A DNA stretch of 50,577 nt from contig CANNHR010000003.1 in NCBI GenBank assembly GCA_947505405.1, forward strand, positions 1-50,577, in the 5' to 3' direction. The notes under the pieces are model-generated. The model searched no databases, was not told the origin of the DNA, and was given only the letters and a program-made list of their open reading frames with translations. Of the stretch, positions 9,223-18,787 are shown in pieces. Made by a program: the position numbers and the translations under genes. Source of the stretch: Rickettsiales bacterium (GTDB lineage: Bacteria; Pseudomonadota; Alphaproteobacteria; Rickettsiales; Rickettsiaceae). Positions within the stretch are counted from its first letter, which is position 1. Each line of letters starts with the position of its first letter.

Positions 9223-10035
9223 ATGTTCGAAATTCTAACCAATAGAGCCATTATTCATATCTTTGGCTCAGATAGTCAAAAATTTCTTCAAAGCCTTACC
9301 ACAAATGATGTAGTTAACAAAACATATACGTACAATTATCTCTTAAATAATCAAGGCAGATATTTGTATGATTTTTTTGTGTACCAGGATAATAGTGAAT
9401 CTTATTTTTTAGATGTCGATAAAAACAGTAGTGCGACTCTAATTAAGCGTCTATCTATGTATAAGTTAAGGAGTCGGATAGAAATCTGTGATGTTTCTGA
9501 ATTTTATGCAATGTTATACTCAGAATCAAAAGTAATGAACACAGTATTTTCGTTGCAAGATCCCCGATATAATAAACTTGGATTTAGATCTTTAATAAAA
9601 ACAGAGAATATCAACAAATTACAAAATAAAGTTAGCGATTTATACCTTAAAAACAAATATGACTTCTCTATTGTCGATGGTAATTTAGATTTGGTATCAG
9701 AGAAATCTATTCCAATTGAGTTTGGTGCTGAAGAATTAAATGCAATTGACTATAAAAAGGGGTGCTACGTTGGTCAAGAAGTCATTTCACGAGCAAAGTA
9801 CCAGGGGGTAGTCAGAAAGAAAATATTTAAACTACAGTGTGGCACGAATTTTGCCTTCATAGAACAAGGTGCTCAAGTAACTGATTTGGATGGAAATAAA
9901 GCGGGTAAATTATGCTCATTTTATAAAAATCTTGCTATAGGACTTCTTTGGGAAGAAAAATACTTGGGACTTACAGAAAAAAAAGTTATGATCAACGGCT
10001 GTGTATGGAATGTTATTGTACCGCTTTGGAGGTGA
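9223..10035 (+). CDS. ygfZ: YgfZ/CAF17 folate-binding protein
   Basis: A 270-residue tetrahydrofolate-binding protein of the GcvT superfamily that supports repair or assembly of 4Fe-4S proteins. The diagnostic motif KGCYVGQEV is present (about residues 180-188). The ATG at 9223 is preferred over an upstream in-frame TTG at 9181 because it matches the usual N-terminus (FEILTNRAIIHIFGSDSQ) and does not overlap the ABC ATPase. Its stop codon touches the left target duplication of the mobile element at 10043. A sigma-54-like sequence lies inside the gene at 9840-9855. Confidence 0.92.
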   Translation: MFEILTNRAIIHIFGSDSQKFLQSLTTNDVVNKTYTYNYLLNNQGRYLYDFFVYQDNSESYFLDVDKNSSATLIKRLSMYKLRSRIEICDVSEFYAMLYSESKVMNTVFSLQDPRYNKLGFRSLIKTENINKLQNKVSDLYLKNKYDFSIVDGNLDLVSEKSIPIEFGAEELNAIDYKKGCYVGQEVISRAKYQGVVRKKIFKLQCGTNFAFIEQGAQVTDLDGNKAGKLCSFYKNLAIGLLWEEKYLGLTEKKVMINGCVWNVIVPLWR

Positions 10036-10042
10036 GGACGCG

Positions 10043-10265
10043 AGTATTGTTAAATTTAAGTATAGATAAAAAGTGTGTTTGAGCAATAGCCATGAACCGC
10101 CATGGCGGTGACCACAAGGGAGCGTGGCCAGAAGGGTCATCCTGGGCCGAAGGCAGGCAGCCCCATTTAATTGAAGTTTGCGCTCTGGATGGCCACGTCG
10201 CCTTTTAGGCTCCTCGCCATGGCGAGTTTTTGAATGAATTAATCTATACTTAATTTAATAATACT
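10043..10265. mobile_element. Small non-coding mobile element (MITE-like)
   Basis: The left end (10043-10067, beginning AGTATTGTTAAATTTAAGTA) and right end (10242-10265) are near-perfect terminal inverted repeats of about 25 bases. An 8-base direct repeat, AGGACGCG, flanks the element exactly (10035-10042 and 10266-10273), as expected of a target-site duplication. No transposase is encoded. The inside contains nested palindromes (CCGCCATGGCGG, CTCGCCATGGCGAG) and a family-B-like fragment. It separates ygfZ from flbD. Confidence 0.8.
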
Positions 10266-10318
10266 AGGACGCGAATGTGCGAGAAATCGCAGCTGTAAAA
10301 TTAATTTCAGGAAATGAG

Positions 10319-11581
10319 ATGAGACTTTTAATTATCGGTGATATTAATAGCGAAATTAAAACAGCTATTGATATTGCAAGATCCAAGAACGCAAAAGTCG
10401 TTATGGTAGAGTCTTGTAGCCAAGGTGTAGATTTTTTGTGTCAAGGCAAGGGCGCTGATCTAGTTTTGGTAGATGTACAATTTGATATAAAATCACTAGT
10501 AACAGCTATGTACAATGAAAAGATATCGACGCCAGTAATAGCATACGGGGTCCAATGTTCTCCAAAGGATGCTGTTTTAGCTATTAAGTCTGGAGCCAGA
10601 GAGTTTTTACCTTTACCGCCGGATGAGAGACTGATAGCTGCAATTTTTGCTGCTCTTTCTGATAATTCAGTTAGCATTATTGGTAAGTCACAACCTATGC
10701 TCGATTCGATTGCTCTAGCAGATAAAATAGCTGCATCAGATGCAAATGTTCTGATCACGGGGAAGTCTGGAACTGGTAAGGAAGTATTTTCGAGCTATAT
10801 TCATAGCAAAAGTAAAAGGAAAGATAAATCATTTGTTGCTGTAAACTGTGCTGCAATTCCTGAAAATTTGCTTGAATCAGAGCTATTTGGTCATGAAAAG
10901 GGAGCTTTTACTGGTGCAGTTAGCAGACGGATTGGTAAATTCGAAGAATCATCGGGTGGCACTTTGTTGCTTGATGAAATTAGCGAAATGGATACACGCC
11001 TTCAGGCCAAATTACTTCGTGCGATTCAAGAAAAAGAAATAGACAGAGTTGGTGGCAATTCTCCAGTAAAGGTGGATTTAAGAATTATTGCTACTTCTAA
11101 CAGAGATTTGCAGAAAGAAATAGAGAAGGGTAACTTTAGAGAAGATCTTTATTTTAGACTAAATATCATTAATATAGGTCTGCCTTCTTTGCAAGAAAGA
11201 GGGCAAGACATTGAGCTGCTGGCAAATTATTTTATAAAAAAATATACAAAAAATAATGGCTTGAGTGAGAAAAAATTATCCCAATCTGCTCTTGATCAAA
11301 TGTTATCATATTCATGGCCTGGAAATGTTAGGGAACTTGAAAACGTTCTACATCGTGCAGTTCTAATCTCTGATTCCTCAGAGATTATGCCCATTGACAT
11401 AAATATCAAAGAAAGAGAAAAAGAAGCTACCGCACATCATGATATAGGTTCTTCCGATAGCGAAAAACGAATGGTATTTAATACTATTGGCTATTGTCTT
11501 GGGGATATGAGCAAGGCAGCCAGTATCTTAGGAGTTTCAATTGAAATATTGCGTGAAAAATTAGAAACTTATATGAAATAA
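10319..11581 (+). CDS. flbD: FlbD-type sigma-54 transcriptional activator
   Basis: A 420-residue activator with a degenerate receiver-like domain (residues about 1-115), an AAA+ sigma-54 activation domain and a C-terminal Fis-type helix-turn-helix. Visible motifs are Walker A GKSGTGKE, the sigma-54-contacting GAFTGA, Walker B GGTLLLDEISEMD and the R-finger region FREDLYFRLN. The N-terminus (MRLLIIGDI, then GADLVLVD and REFLPLPPDERLIAA) closely follows Caulobacter FlbD, the activator of late flagellar genes. ATG 10319 is chosen over GTG 10277 because it matches that N-terminus and AGGA precedes it. A sigma-54 promoter before flgE supports the role. Confidence 0.9.
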   Translation: MRLLIIGDINSEIKTAIDIARSKNAKVVMVESCSQGVDFLCQGKGADLVLVDVQFDIKSLVTAMYNEKISTPVIAYGVQCSPKDAVLAIKSGAREFLPLPPDERLIAAIFAALSDNSVSIIGKSQPMLDSIALADKIAASDANVLITGKSGTGKEVFSSYIHSKSKRKDKSFVAVNCAAIPENLLESELFGHEKGAFTGAVSRRIGKFEESSGGTLLLDEISEMDTRLQAKLLRAIQEKEIDRVGGNSPVKVDLRIIATSNRDLQKEIEKGNFREDLYFRLNIINIGLPSLQERGQDIELLANYFIKKYTKNNGLSEKKLSQSALDQMLSYSWPGNVRELENVLHRAVLISDSSEIMPIDINIKEREKEATAHHDIGSSDSEKRMVFNTIGYCLGDMSKAASILGVSIEILREKLETYMK

Positions 11582-11844
11582 GGTCTTTAAAAACCTAAAC
11601 TTACGCTGTCATGAGCGGTTCATAACAAGCGTAGCTGGCTTGACAAAAATGTGCCACTAGAGGAAAAATGCGCTTGGAAAATAGTGTCTGAATGAGCACG
11701 GCGCCACTAAGTGGTCTCTCGCCATTGTAAGTCTAAAAAGTGATATAATGAGATTGAAGTTAATTGAATTATATTAATTTTTAGACTTACAATGGCGAGA
11801 AGTAGGCCAGAAACGGCACTAGTCATCCTGAATTTATTTTGTTC
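11582..11844. repeat. Intergenic palindromes between flbD and tlc
   Basis: This region has no gene. An imperfect hairpin lies at 11601-11633 (TTACGCTGTCATGA against TTCATAACAAGCGTA), a possible flbD terminator without a T-run. A perfect 23-base inverted repeat follows, with arms 11717-11739 and 11778-11800 (outer bases TCTCGCCATTGTAAGTCTAA) around a 38-base AT-rich loop. The latter could be a folded RNA or a very short mobile element; no flanking target duplication was found. Confidence 0.6.
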
Positions 11845-11873
11845 TTGACTCACTCTACCTGTTTATATACTAT
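11845..11873 (+). promoter_or_regulatory. Candidate tlc promoter
   Basis: TTGACT at 11845-11850 and TACTAT at 11868-11873 are separated by 17 bases, a fair match to a vegetative sigma-70 promoter. The start codon of tlc is 42 bases downstream. Confidence 0.45.
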
Positions 11874-11915
11874 ACAGACCTAGCCGATGGGACAACATTT
11901 GGGTAGATCGATTTT

Positions 11916-13484
11916 ATGACGTATATTTCAGAAAACAACTTAAACACTGCTGAAGTTTCTGAAATTATTCCCCCGTCCTCTTCAAAATTTACAAAATTCC
12001 TAGACTATGTTTGGCCAATTCATAAACATGAGTTGCCGAAATTCTTGTCTATTACATTATTGATGTTTTGTATATTGGGAATTCAGAACCTAATTCGTGC
12101 GATGAAAGATAGTGTAATCAATACTATGATCGGTGTTGAAACAATTTCATTTCTTAAATTTTGGGGTGTCCTCCCGGCGGCATTCATAGTGACAATCATC
12201 TATGTTAAACTAGTGAGCGTCATGAAGGGAGAAAATATATTCTACCTAATAATGGCTATATTTTTAAGCTTCTTTTTCTTATTTGCATTTTACTTATTTC
12301 CTAATCATGAACTAATTCACTTGTCTCCAGAGACGGCAAATAAATTAGTGGCTAGTTTTCCGAATTTAAAATGGTTTATACTGCTCTTATCTAATTGGAG
12401 CTTCTCTCTGTTTTATGTAATAGCTGAGTTATGGCCAAATGCTATTTTTGCGCTGTTATTTTGGCAATTTGTAAATAAAATTACATCAGTAGATGAGTCC
12501 AAAAGATTCTATCCGCTTTTTGGGTTATTAGGGCAAACAGGATTATACTTATCTGGTACATTTTTAATAAATTTACAAGTTATGAATGATTACTTTACTA
12601 AGATATTTGAGCTTGGAGGAGGAGTCAGTGTAGTGTCGATTCAAATAGTTATGTCTGTTGTTACGATTCTTGGAATAATGGCACTCGGAGCATTTTGGGT
12701 TTTGAATCACAAAATTTTAGATATTGCTACAGCTGAGAACCTCCAATTTAGAGTCAAGAAGAACCAACTTACTTTAAAAGAAAGCTTTCAGATGATTGTT
12801 CAATCAAGGTACATAAGGTTGATCACTGTTTTACTTATTTGCTATGGTATTGCAATTAATCTGGTTGAAGGACCATGGAAAGCAGAAGCTGCAAAAATAT
12901 ATAAGACTCCGACTGAATTTGCTACGTTTATCGGTAGCTACCTGAGTTATACAGGAATATTGACAATTTTCTTTGTGTTACTAGGCTCCAATATTGTCAG
13001 GATGTTAGGTTGGCTTTCGGCTGCAGTTATAACGCCTCTTATGGTTTTAGTTACAGGGCTCGGCTTTTTTGTTGTTGCGAATTTTGATCCTGTAGCAACC
13101 TTTATGATGATGTCATTTGCATTTACTGATCCAATTATGCTTGCTGTTGTAATCGGTGCTATTCAAAATGTATTGAGTAAATCAAGCAAATATACTTTGT
13201 TTGATTCAACCAAAGAAATGTCATATGTTCCACTTGATGAGCAGCTTAAAACTAGAGGTAAAGCTGCAGCTGATATGATCGGTACTAAGCTTGGTAAGTC
13301 TACTAGTGCATTACTCCAGTCGATGATATTTGTTATATTTCCGGCTGCTACATACTCTTCAATTTCAGTATTTTTGATGTGCGTATTTACACTGATTTGT
13401 ATCATCTGGGTATGGACAGTTGTAGAGTTAAATAAAGAATACATACATGCCTGTGACTCTAAAGGCGATGAGAGCTTTTTCTAG
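11916..13484 (+). CDS. tlc: ATP/ADP (nucleotide) translocase, Tlc family
   Basis: A 522-residue inner-membrane nucleotide transporter with about 11-12 membrane segments, of the type intracellular bacteria and plastids use to exchange host ATP for ADP or to import other nucleotides. Family landmarks are visible: the N-terminal LIRAMKDSVINT, the ELWPNAIFALLFWQF segment, and the highly conserved DSTKEMSYVPLDEQLKTRGK and AADMIGTKLGKS segments near residues 428-465. This gene is the strongest sign of an obligate intracellular lifestyle. Substrate (ATP/ADP or another NTP) cannot be assigned by eye, since Rickettsiales usually have several paralogues. Confidence 0.96.
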   Translation: MTYISENNLNTAEVSEIIPPSSSKFTKFLDYVWPIHKHELPKFLSITLLMFCILGIQNLIRAMKDSVINTMIGVETISFLKFWGVLPAAFIVTIIYVKLVSVMKGENIFYLIMAIFLSFFFLFAFYLFPNHELIHLSPETANKLVASFPNLKWFILLLSNWSFSLFYVIAELWPNAIFALLFWQFVNKITSVDESKRFYPLFGLLGQTGLYLSGTFLINLQVMNDYFTKIFELGGGVSVVSIQIVMSVVTILGIMALGAFWVLNHKILDIATAENLQFRVKKNQLTLKESFQMIVQSRYIRLITVLLICYGIAINLVEGPWKAEAAKIYKTPTEFATFIGSYLSYTGILTIFFVLLGSNIVRMLGWLSAAVITPLMVLVTGLGFFVVANFDPVATFMMMSFAFTDPIMLAVVIGAIQNVLSKSSKYTLFDSTKEMSYVPLDEQLKTRGKAAADMIGTKLGKSTSALLQSMIFVIFPAATYSSISVFLMCVFTLICIIWVWTVVELNKEYIHACDSKGDESFF

Positions 13485-13536
13485 AACTTGCCTACTTAGA
13501 CTTCAATAATAGAATTTATATATTCAAATAAATAAT

Positions 13537-13555
13537 TGACTATTATATATAGTCA
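13537..13555. promoter_or_regulatory. Palindromic operator candidate of the toxin-antitoxin pair
   Basis: TGACTAT, a 5-base centre and ATAGTCA form a perfect 7-5-7 inverted repeat, 38 bases before the antitoxin start. Phd/VapB-type antitoxins usually bind such repeats to repress their own operon. It lies in an AT-rich stretch, so chance occurrence is possible. Confidence 0.45.
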
Positions 13556-13593
13556 TACTATATTGTAATTATAAATTAAATATTTTAAACAAA

Positions 13594-13827
13594 ATGATTA
13601 CTAGAATTGCAATAAGTCGCTTTAAGTCGCATTGCTTACAAATCATGGAAGAGTTACAAACAAAACATCAGTCAATTATTATCACTAAAAGGGACAAGCC
13701 AATAGCTCAAATAACACCATTTGATACAAAAAAGAAATCTTTATTCGGTATGTTAAAGGAAAAGGGTGAAATTAAGGGCGATATAATAAATCATATTGAA
13801 GTGCAATGGGATGCTGAGTATGAATGA
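13594..13827 (+). CDS. Phd/YefM-type antitoxin
   Basis: A 77-residue protein of the Phd/YefM family: an N-terminal DNA-binding fold (ITRIAISRFKSHCLQIMEEL, then IIITKRDKPIAQITPF, the classic strand pair) and a charged C-terminal tail that would wrap the toxin. Its last 8 bases overlap the PIN-domain toxin gene (ATGAATGA), typical of a two-gene toxin-antitoxin operon. It is expected to neutralise the toxin and repress its own promoter. Confidence 0.9.
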   Translation: MITRIAISRFKSHCLQIMEELQTKHQSIIITKRDKPIAQITPFDTKKKSLFGMLKEKGEIKGDIINHIEVQWDAEYE

Positions 13828-14236
13828 TCTAATAGTACTAGATACACACATTTTATTATGGTCAATTTTACAACCAGAAGAATTATCACAAGATATAAAA
13901 CACTATATTGATTCTGCTCAAGAAAATAATCAATTACTCTTAAGCTCAATCTCTTTATGGGAAATTGCTATGCTTAAATTTAAAAAAAGGATCAATATTT
14001 ACGAGCCTATCAAAGATTTTTTAGAGTCTATATCAAACATTAATGGATTATCGATCAAAGATTTATCGCCAGAAATCGTGGCTGAAAGCGTTCTGCTACT
14101 CGATGATTTTCACGGTGACCCAGCTGACCGAATTATAGTAGCTACTACAAAAGTTCACGGCGCCACATTAATTACTAAAGACCAGCAAATTCTAACTTGG
14201 GCCAACTTAGGACATATCAAATCTCTTTCAGCATAA
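13820..14236 (+). CDS. vapC: PIN-domain toxin, VapC family
   Basis: A 138-residue PIN-domain ribonuclease. The acidic metal-binding residues are in place: Asp in LIVLDTHILLW near the N-terminus, Glu in SISLWEIAMLKFK, and Asp in GDPADRIIVATT and LITKDQQIL. VapC toxins cleave tRNA or rRNA when the antitoxin is degraded. The start at 13820 is preferred over an in-frame ATG at 13796 because it matches the family N-terminus and gives the usual short overlap with the antitoxin. Confidence 0.9.
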   Translation: MNDLIVLDTHILLWSILQPEELSQDIKHYIDSAQENNQLLLSSISLWEIAMLKFKKRINIYEPIKDFLESISNINGLSIKDLSPEIVAESVLLLDDFHGDPADRIIVATTKVHGATLITKDQQILTWANLGHIKSLSA

Positions 14237-14288
14237 ATTGACTATAGTTTGAAGATACCAAAATTCACCACCAACCACTCTATTTTAA

Positions 14289-14317
14289 TTGAAAAGAGAC
14301 GATAAATATTGTATAAA
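14289..14317 (+). promoter_or_regulatory. Candidate ppdK promoter
   Basis: TTGAAA at 14289-14294 and TATAAA at 14312-14317 are exactly 17 bases apart, each five of six to consensus. The ppdK start is 65 bases further on. This is one of the best sigma-70-type promoters in the window. Confidence 0.6.
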
Positions 14318-14382
14318 GTGCGAGTTCAATACACAATACATTATCAATATTATCAAGACCTTTTTATAGAGAGCATTCTTCC

Positions 14383-17046
14383 ATGAACAAGCTAATATAT
14401 TATTTCGGCAAATGGTCTTCAGAAGGCGACTCTTCAATGAAAAATATACTTGGGGGCAAAGGAGCTAATTTAGCACAAATGTGCAAGCTTGGTCTCTCGA
14501 TACCACCTGGATTCACTATATCGAGCGAGCTTTGTAAAACATATTGTGCAAAGCAACCGCATTTGACACCAAGTTTCTTAGAAGAATTACACGAATCTAT
14601 CAATAAGTTAGAAGGAGAAGTTGGCAAGAAATTTGGTAGTGAAGTTAACCCATTACTAATCTCTGTTCGATCTGGTTCTAAGATATCAATGCCTGGAATG
14701 ATGGATACTATACTTAATCTTGGGATGAATGATGAAGTCGCAGCCTCGTTGGCAAAAATAACATCAAATCCTAGGTTTGCTTATGACAGTTACAGGCGTT
14801 TTTTAGAAATGTTTGCTACTGTTGTTTTTGAAATTTCAGGTTATCACTTTGAAGAAATTCTTGGCAATCATAAGAATAGTAACAACGTCAATAAAGATAG
14901 TGATTTAACTGAAGAAGACTTAAAAAAAATAATTATTGAATATAAGGCAATAATTAGGAAATACACTGGTAGAGACTTTGAATCAAACCCAATCGAGCAA
15001 CTCAAATGCGCTATCGAAGCGGTGTTAAAATCATGGATGAGTCCACGGGCGATAGCTTATCGCAAAATTCATAATATCGATGACGACATAGGTACAGCGG
15101 TAACCATTCAATCTATGGTGTTTGGTAACAAAGATGATAATTCAGCCACCGGAGTGGTATTCACCAGAAACCCATCTAATGGAGAGAGAAAAATTTTCGG
15201 TGAATTTCTTATTAATGCGCAAGGCGAGGATGTTGTTGCAGGCATTAGGACCCCTTTTTCAATATTAGCATCCAATGGTGGTGATGGCAGATCGATGCAA
15301 GAGCAAATGCCAAAGCAATATGAGGAATTAGTTCAAGTATGTAATAAGCTTGAGTCGCATTTCAAAGATATGCAAGATATTGAATTTACTATTGAAGAAG
15401 GTAAATTATATATCCTCCAAACAAGAAGAGGAAAAAGATCGGCAGCATCGGCTGTAAAAATAGCTGTTGATATGGTAAGTGAAGGAGTAATAGATAAGTG
15501 TGAGGCTCTTATGAGAATAGAGCCAGACTCTTTGAATCAACTTCTGCATACTGCTATTGATTACTCGTCTAATCCACAAGTAATCGCAACTGGTTTGCCT
15601 GCATCACCTGGAGCTAATACAGGTATAGTAGTTTTTTCACCCTATGACGCTGAAGATTTGGCGCATCATCATAAAGTGATTTTGGTGCGAAACGATACTA
15701 GCCCAGAAGATATTAAGGGTATGCATGTTTCTGTTGGGATAATTACTGCACGAGGCGGCATGACGTCTCACGCCGCTGTAGTTGCAAGAGGAATGGGCAA
15801 GCCATGTGTATGTGGCATTCATGGCTTAATAGTCAATGAAAAGAAAAAAATATTTACCACCGCTTCTGGTCATCAGGTTGTGCAAGGCGATACAATAACG
15901 ATAGATGGATCAACTGGTAAAATTATTGTTGGCGATGTTAAGTTGGTAGAACCAGGCTTTTCTGCATCGTTTAATACCATACTCGAATGGGCTGATCAAG
16001 AGAGAAGGCTTGAAATTAGAGCTAATGCGGAAACTGCTCTTGACGCGAATGTAGCACTTAAATTTGGCGCAAGTGGAATAGGTTTATGCAGAACAGAGCA
16101 TATGTTTTTTGACAATAAAAAGATCCCACTAGTGAGAGAGATGATTATAGCTCAAGGTTATGAGCAAAGACTGAGTGCGATCGAAAAGCTTAAGCCACTT
16201 CAGGTGGCCGACTTTAAATCTTTGTTTGAAATTATGGTTGGAAAGCCAGTTAATGTTAGGCTTCTTGATCCGCCATTGCACGAATTTCTGCCAACTGAGG
16301 AAAAAGATAAGCTACAACTAGCTGAGGCTTTGAATATACCGATTTCGCTTATAGATCACAGGCTGCATGCGCTTCACGAGATAAATCCTATGCTAGGTCA
16401 TAGAGGGTGTAGACTTGGCATTTCGTATCCGGAAATATACATCATGCAAGTGGAGGCAATGCTTGAAGCGATTGTTCAAGTGCAATCAGAGCAAAATACT
16501 CATTGTATTTTGGAGCTAATGATACCCCTGATTTCTGATGTAAAAGAACTAGAAAAAATCAATGGTTATGTACGCGAAACCATTGATTCAATGGAAGTAA
16601 AGTACCAAACAAAGTTCAATGTAAAACTCGGAACAATGATCGAATTGCCTAGGGCTGCTCTTACGGCTGATAAAATCGCAAATCACGTTGAGTATTTTAG
16701 CTTTGGTTCAAACGACCTAACGCAGACAACATATGGCATTTCAAGAGATGATATTAGCTCATTCTTGCCCGATTATATTGATAAAAAAATATTTCTCCGC
16801 GATCCTTTTGCTCAAATTGACATTGAAGGAGTGGGGAAGCTGATTAACATGGCAATAGAAAAAGGGAAATCAGTTAATCCGAAACTTACAATTGGTGTAT
16901 GCGGTGAACATGCAGGCGATCCTTACTCTATTGATTTCTTCCACCGCGCAGGTATGAACTATATTTCATGTTCTCCATATCGTATTCCAATAGCACGCGT
17001 TGCTGCTGCCAGAAGTAAAATTATGTCATCAAGAAGGTATGAATGA
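14383..17046 (+). CDS. ppdK: Pyruvate, phosphate dikinase
   Basis: An 887-residue full-length enzyme that interconverts pyruvate + ATP + Pi with phosphoenolpyruvate + AMP + PPi. Domains are in normal order: N-terminal nucleotide-binding domain ([10 protein letters not shown] at the start), central phosphohistidine domain with His463 in [15 protein letters not shown], and C-terminal PEP/pyruvate barrel with [16 protein letters not shown] and the [10 protein letters not shown] catalytic-cysteine motif. Common in Rickettsiales lacking normal glycolysis, where it probably makes PEP from host-derived pyruvate. Its last 4 bases overlap the prfA start (ATGA), so the two are co-translated. Confidence 0.97.
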   Translation: MNKLIYYFGKWSSEGDSSMKNILGGKGANLAQMCKLGLSIPPGFTISSELCKTYCAKQPHLTPSFLEELHESINKLEGEVGKKFGSEVNPLLISVRSGSKISMPGMMDTILNLGMNDEVAASLAKITSNPRFAYDSYRRFLEMFATVVFEISGYHFEEILGNHKNSNNVNKDSDLTEEDLKKIIIEYKAIIRKYTGRDFESNPIEQLKCAIEAVLKSWMSPRAIAYRKIHNIDDDIGTAVTIQSMVFGNKDDNSATGVVFTRNPSNGERKIFGEFLINAQGEDVVAGIRTPFSILASNGGDGRSMQEQMPKQYEELVQVCNKLESHFKDMQDIEFTIEEGKLYILQTRRGKRSAASAVKIAVDMVSEGVIDKCEALMRIEPDSLNQLLHTAIDYSSNPQVIATGLPASPGANTGIVVFSPYDAEDLAHHHKVILVRNDTSPEDIKGMHVSVGIITARGGMTSHAAVVARGMGKPCVCGIHGLIVNEKKKIFTTASGHQVVQGDTITIDGSTGKIIVGDVKLVEPGFSASFNTILEWADQERRLEIRANAETALDANVALKFGASGIGLCRTEHMFFDNKKIPLVREMIIAQGYEQRLSAIEKLKPLQVADFKSLFEIMVGKPVNVRLLDPPLHEFLPTEEKDKLQLAEALNIPISLIDHRLHALHEINPMLGHRGCRLGISYPEIYIMQVEAMLEAIVQVQSEQNTHCILELMIPLISDVKELEKINGYVRETIDSMEVKYQTKFNVKLGTMIELPRAALTADKIANHVEYFSFGSNDLTQTTYGISRDDISSFLPDYIDKKIFLRDPFAQIDIEGVGKLINMAIEKGKSVNPKLTIGVCGEHAGDPYSIDFFHRAGMNYISCSPYRIPIARVAAARSKIMSSRRYE

Positions 17047-18110
17047 GCTTTGAAGGTAATTTAGATAAAATCTTACAACGGCAAAATGAACTTTCAGAGA
17101 AACTTGCTAGCGGCATAAGGGGAGATGGTTTTGTTCAAGCATCTAAGGACTATTCTGAGCTCGAGCCGATTGTAGAAAAAATTTCTGAGTATAAAAAAGC
17201 AATAACTGATCTGGGCGGGGCGAAGGAAATAGTAAATGATCCTGATATTGATCATGAAACAAAAGAGCTGGCGGAAGAAGAGGTTAGAGAGTTAAATGTC
17301 AAATTAGCCAGACTGGAACATGAGGTGAAAGTTGCACTACTACCGAAGGACGAAGCTGATAGCAAAGGAGCGATAATTGAAATCCGGGGCGGTACTGGCG
17401 GAGAAGAGGCGGCCTTGTTTGCAGCAGATTTATTTACTATGTATCAAAGATATGCTGCCCTAAAAGGATGGAAATTTGAGATACTTTCAATTTCTGAAAT
17501 TGGAGTTGGTGGTTACAAAGATGCTTCAGCTCTAATCAAGGGCGATGGCGTCTTTTCTAGATTAAAATTTGAGTCTGGGGTTCATCGTGTTCAACGGGTC
17601 CCTCAAACAGAATCAAGTGGAAGAATTCATACTTCAGCTGCAACTGTGGCTGTTCTTCCTGAAGCAGAAGAAGTTGATATCAAAATTGAGGATAAAGATC
17701 TTAGGATCGATACCTACAGAGCTTCAGGCGCAGGTGGACAGCACGTAAATACCACAGATTCTGCTGTGCGTATTACTCATATACCAACTGGCGTTGTTGT
17801 GGCAATTCAAGATGAGAAATCGCAACATAAAAATAAAGCAAAGGCAATGAAGATTTTACGCTCTAGAATTTATGAAGAGGAAAGGAGAGCAAGAGAAGCA
17901 GAGCGTGCAAGCTCTCGGAGAGAGCAAATCGGATCTGGTGATCGCTCAGAACGCATCAGAACATACAATTTTCCACAAAGCAGGATAAGTGATCATCGCA
18001 TTAATTTAACATTATACAAAATCGACGAAGTACTGAGAGAAGGTAAATTAGATGAGTTTATCGATGCCTTGATTTCTGACGACGAAGCCAAAAGATTGGC
18101 CGAGGTTTAA
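17043..18110 (+). CDS. prfA: Peptide chain release factor 1
   Basis: A 355-residue release factor that recognises UAA and UAG. The peptidyl-hydrolysis motif GGQ is in [20 protein letters not shown], and the RF1-type body ([39 protein letters not shown]) is complete. It overlaps ppdK by 4 bases and is followed by a 38-base convergent gap before the CoA-transferase genes. Confidence 0.97.
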   Translation: MSFEGNLDKILQRQNELSEKLASGIRGDGFVQASKDYSELEPIVEKISEYKKAITDLGGAKEIVNDPDIDHETKELAEEEVRELNVKLARLEHEVKVALLPKDEADSKGAIIEIRGGTGGEEAALFAADLFTMYQRYAALKGWKFEILSISEIGVGGYKDASALIKGDGVFSRLKFESGVHRVQRVPQTESSGRIHTSAATVAVLPEAEEVDIKIEDKDLRIDTYRASGAGGQHVNTTDSAVRITHIPTGVVVAIQDEKSQHKNKAKAMKILRSRIYEEERRAREAERASSRREQIGSGDRSERIRTYNFPQSRISDHRINLTLYKIDEVLREGKLDEFIDALISDDEAKRLAEV

Positions 18111-18122
18111 TATTATAAAAAC

Positions 18123-18146
18123 AAGGCATTTCCAAACGGAGAGACT
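18123..18146. repeat. Short dispersed repeat unit
   Basis: AAGGCATTTCCAAACGGAGA followed by GACT is a diverged copy of the unit at 133-155 and, in reverse, at 22340-22362. It fills most of the convergent prfA/scoB gap. It is not itself a hairpin, so it does not look like a terminator. Confidence 0.6.
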
Positions 18147-18148
18147 AA

Positions 18149-18787
18149 CTATCTACCATCAACAATTTTTGCTGAACTTCTTTGAAGAATATCATCGAAT
18201 GAAACTGATTCTGCCTTTTTAATAAGCTTCATTACAGCACGATCAACATCAAAAACGCCAATATCGGTGATAACTCTATCTACTACCGCAACTCCGGTTA
18301 AGGGCAGGGTGCATTTATCGACAAGTTTGGGTGCGCCATCTTTTGAATTATGAGTCATCAGAACCACCACTCTTTTAATATTCGCCACAAGATCCATAGC
18401 TCCACCCATTCCTTTAATCATTTTGCCAGGGACTGCCCAGTTAGCTAGATCGCCGCTGGTTGACACCTCGAGTGCACCAAGTATAGTAAGATCGATATGA
18501 CTTCCACGAATCATTGCAAATGATGCAGCACTGTCAAAGTAACTGCTTTGCGGGAGTTCTGTAATCGTCTGTTTACCAGCATTAATTAGGTCCGCATTTT
18601 CTTCGCCTTCATATGGAAATGGCCCCATTCCAAGCATACCATTTTCGCTCTGAAAACTGACATTGATTCCTTTTGGTATGAAGTTCGGAATATTTGTTGG
18701 CATACCAATACCAAGATTAATAAACTGCCCGTCTTTTACTTCCATTTCCGCTGCAATTTGGCACATTTCATCTATTGACCAGGACAT
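18149..18787 (-). CDS. scoB: 3-oxoacid CoA-transferase subunit B
   Basis: A 212-residue beta subunit of succinyl-CoA:3-oxoacid CoA-transferase. The catalytic glutamate is in QSENGMLGMGP (about residue 46), and the GMGGAMDLV loop is present. Together with subunit A it moves CoA between succinyl-CoA and acetoacetate or a related acid. Start and the subunit A stop share one base (TAATG), indicating translational coupling. Confidence 0.95.
   Translation of the reverse strand: MSWSIDEMCQIAAEMEVKDGQFINLGIGMPTNIPNFIPKGINVSFQSENGMLGMGPFPYEGEENADLINAGKQTITELPQSSYFDSAASFAMIRGSHIDLTILGALEVSTSGDLANWAVPGKMIKGMGGAMDLVANIKRVVVLMTHNSKDGAPKLVDKCTLPLTGVAVVDRVITDIGVFDVDRAVMKLIKKAESVSFDDILQRSSAKIVDGR

Noticed and set aside
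9916-10140. Possible 74-residue minus-strand protein at the end of ygfZ
   Set aside because: It runs through the ygfZ end and into the mobile element; no start signal or similarity.
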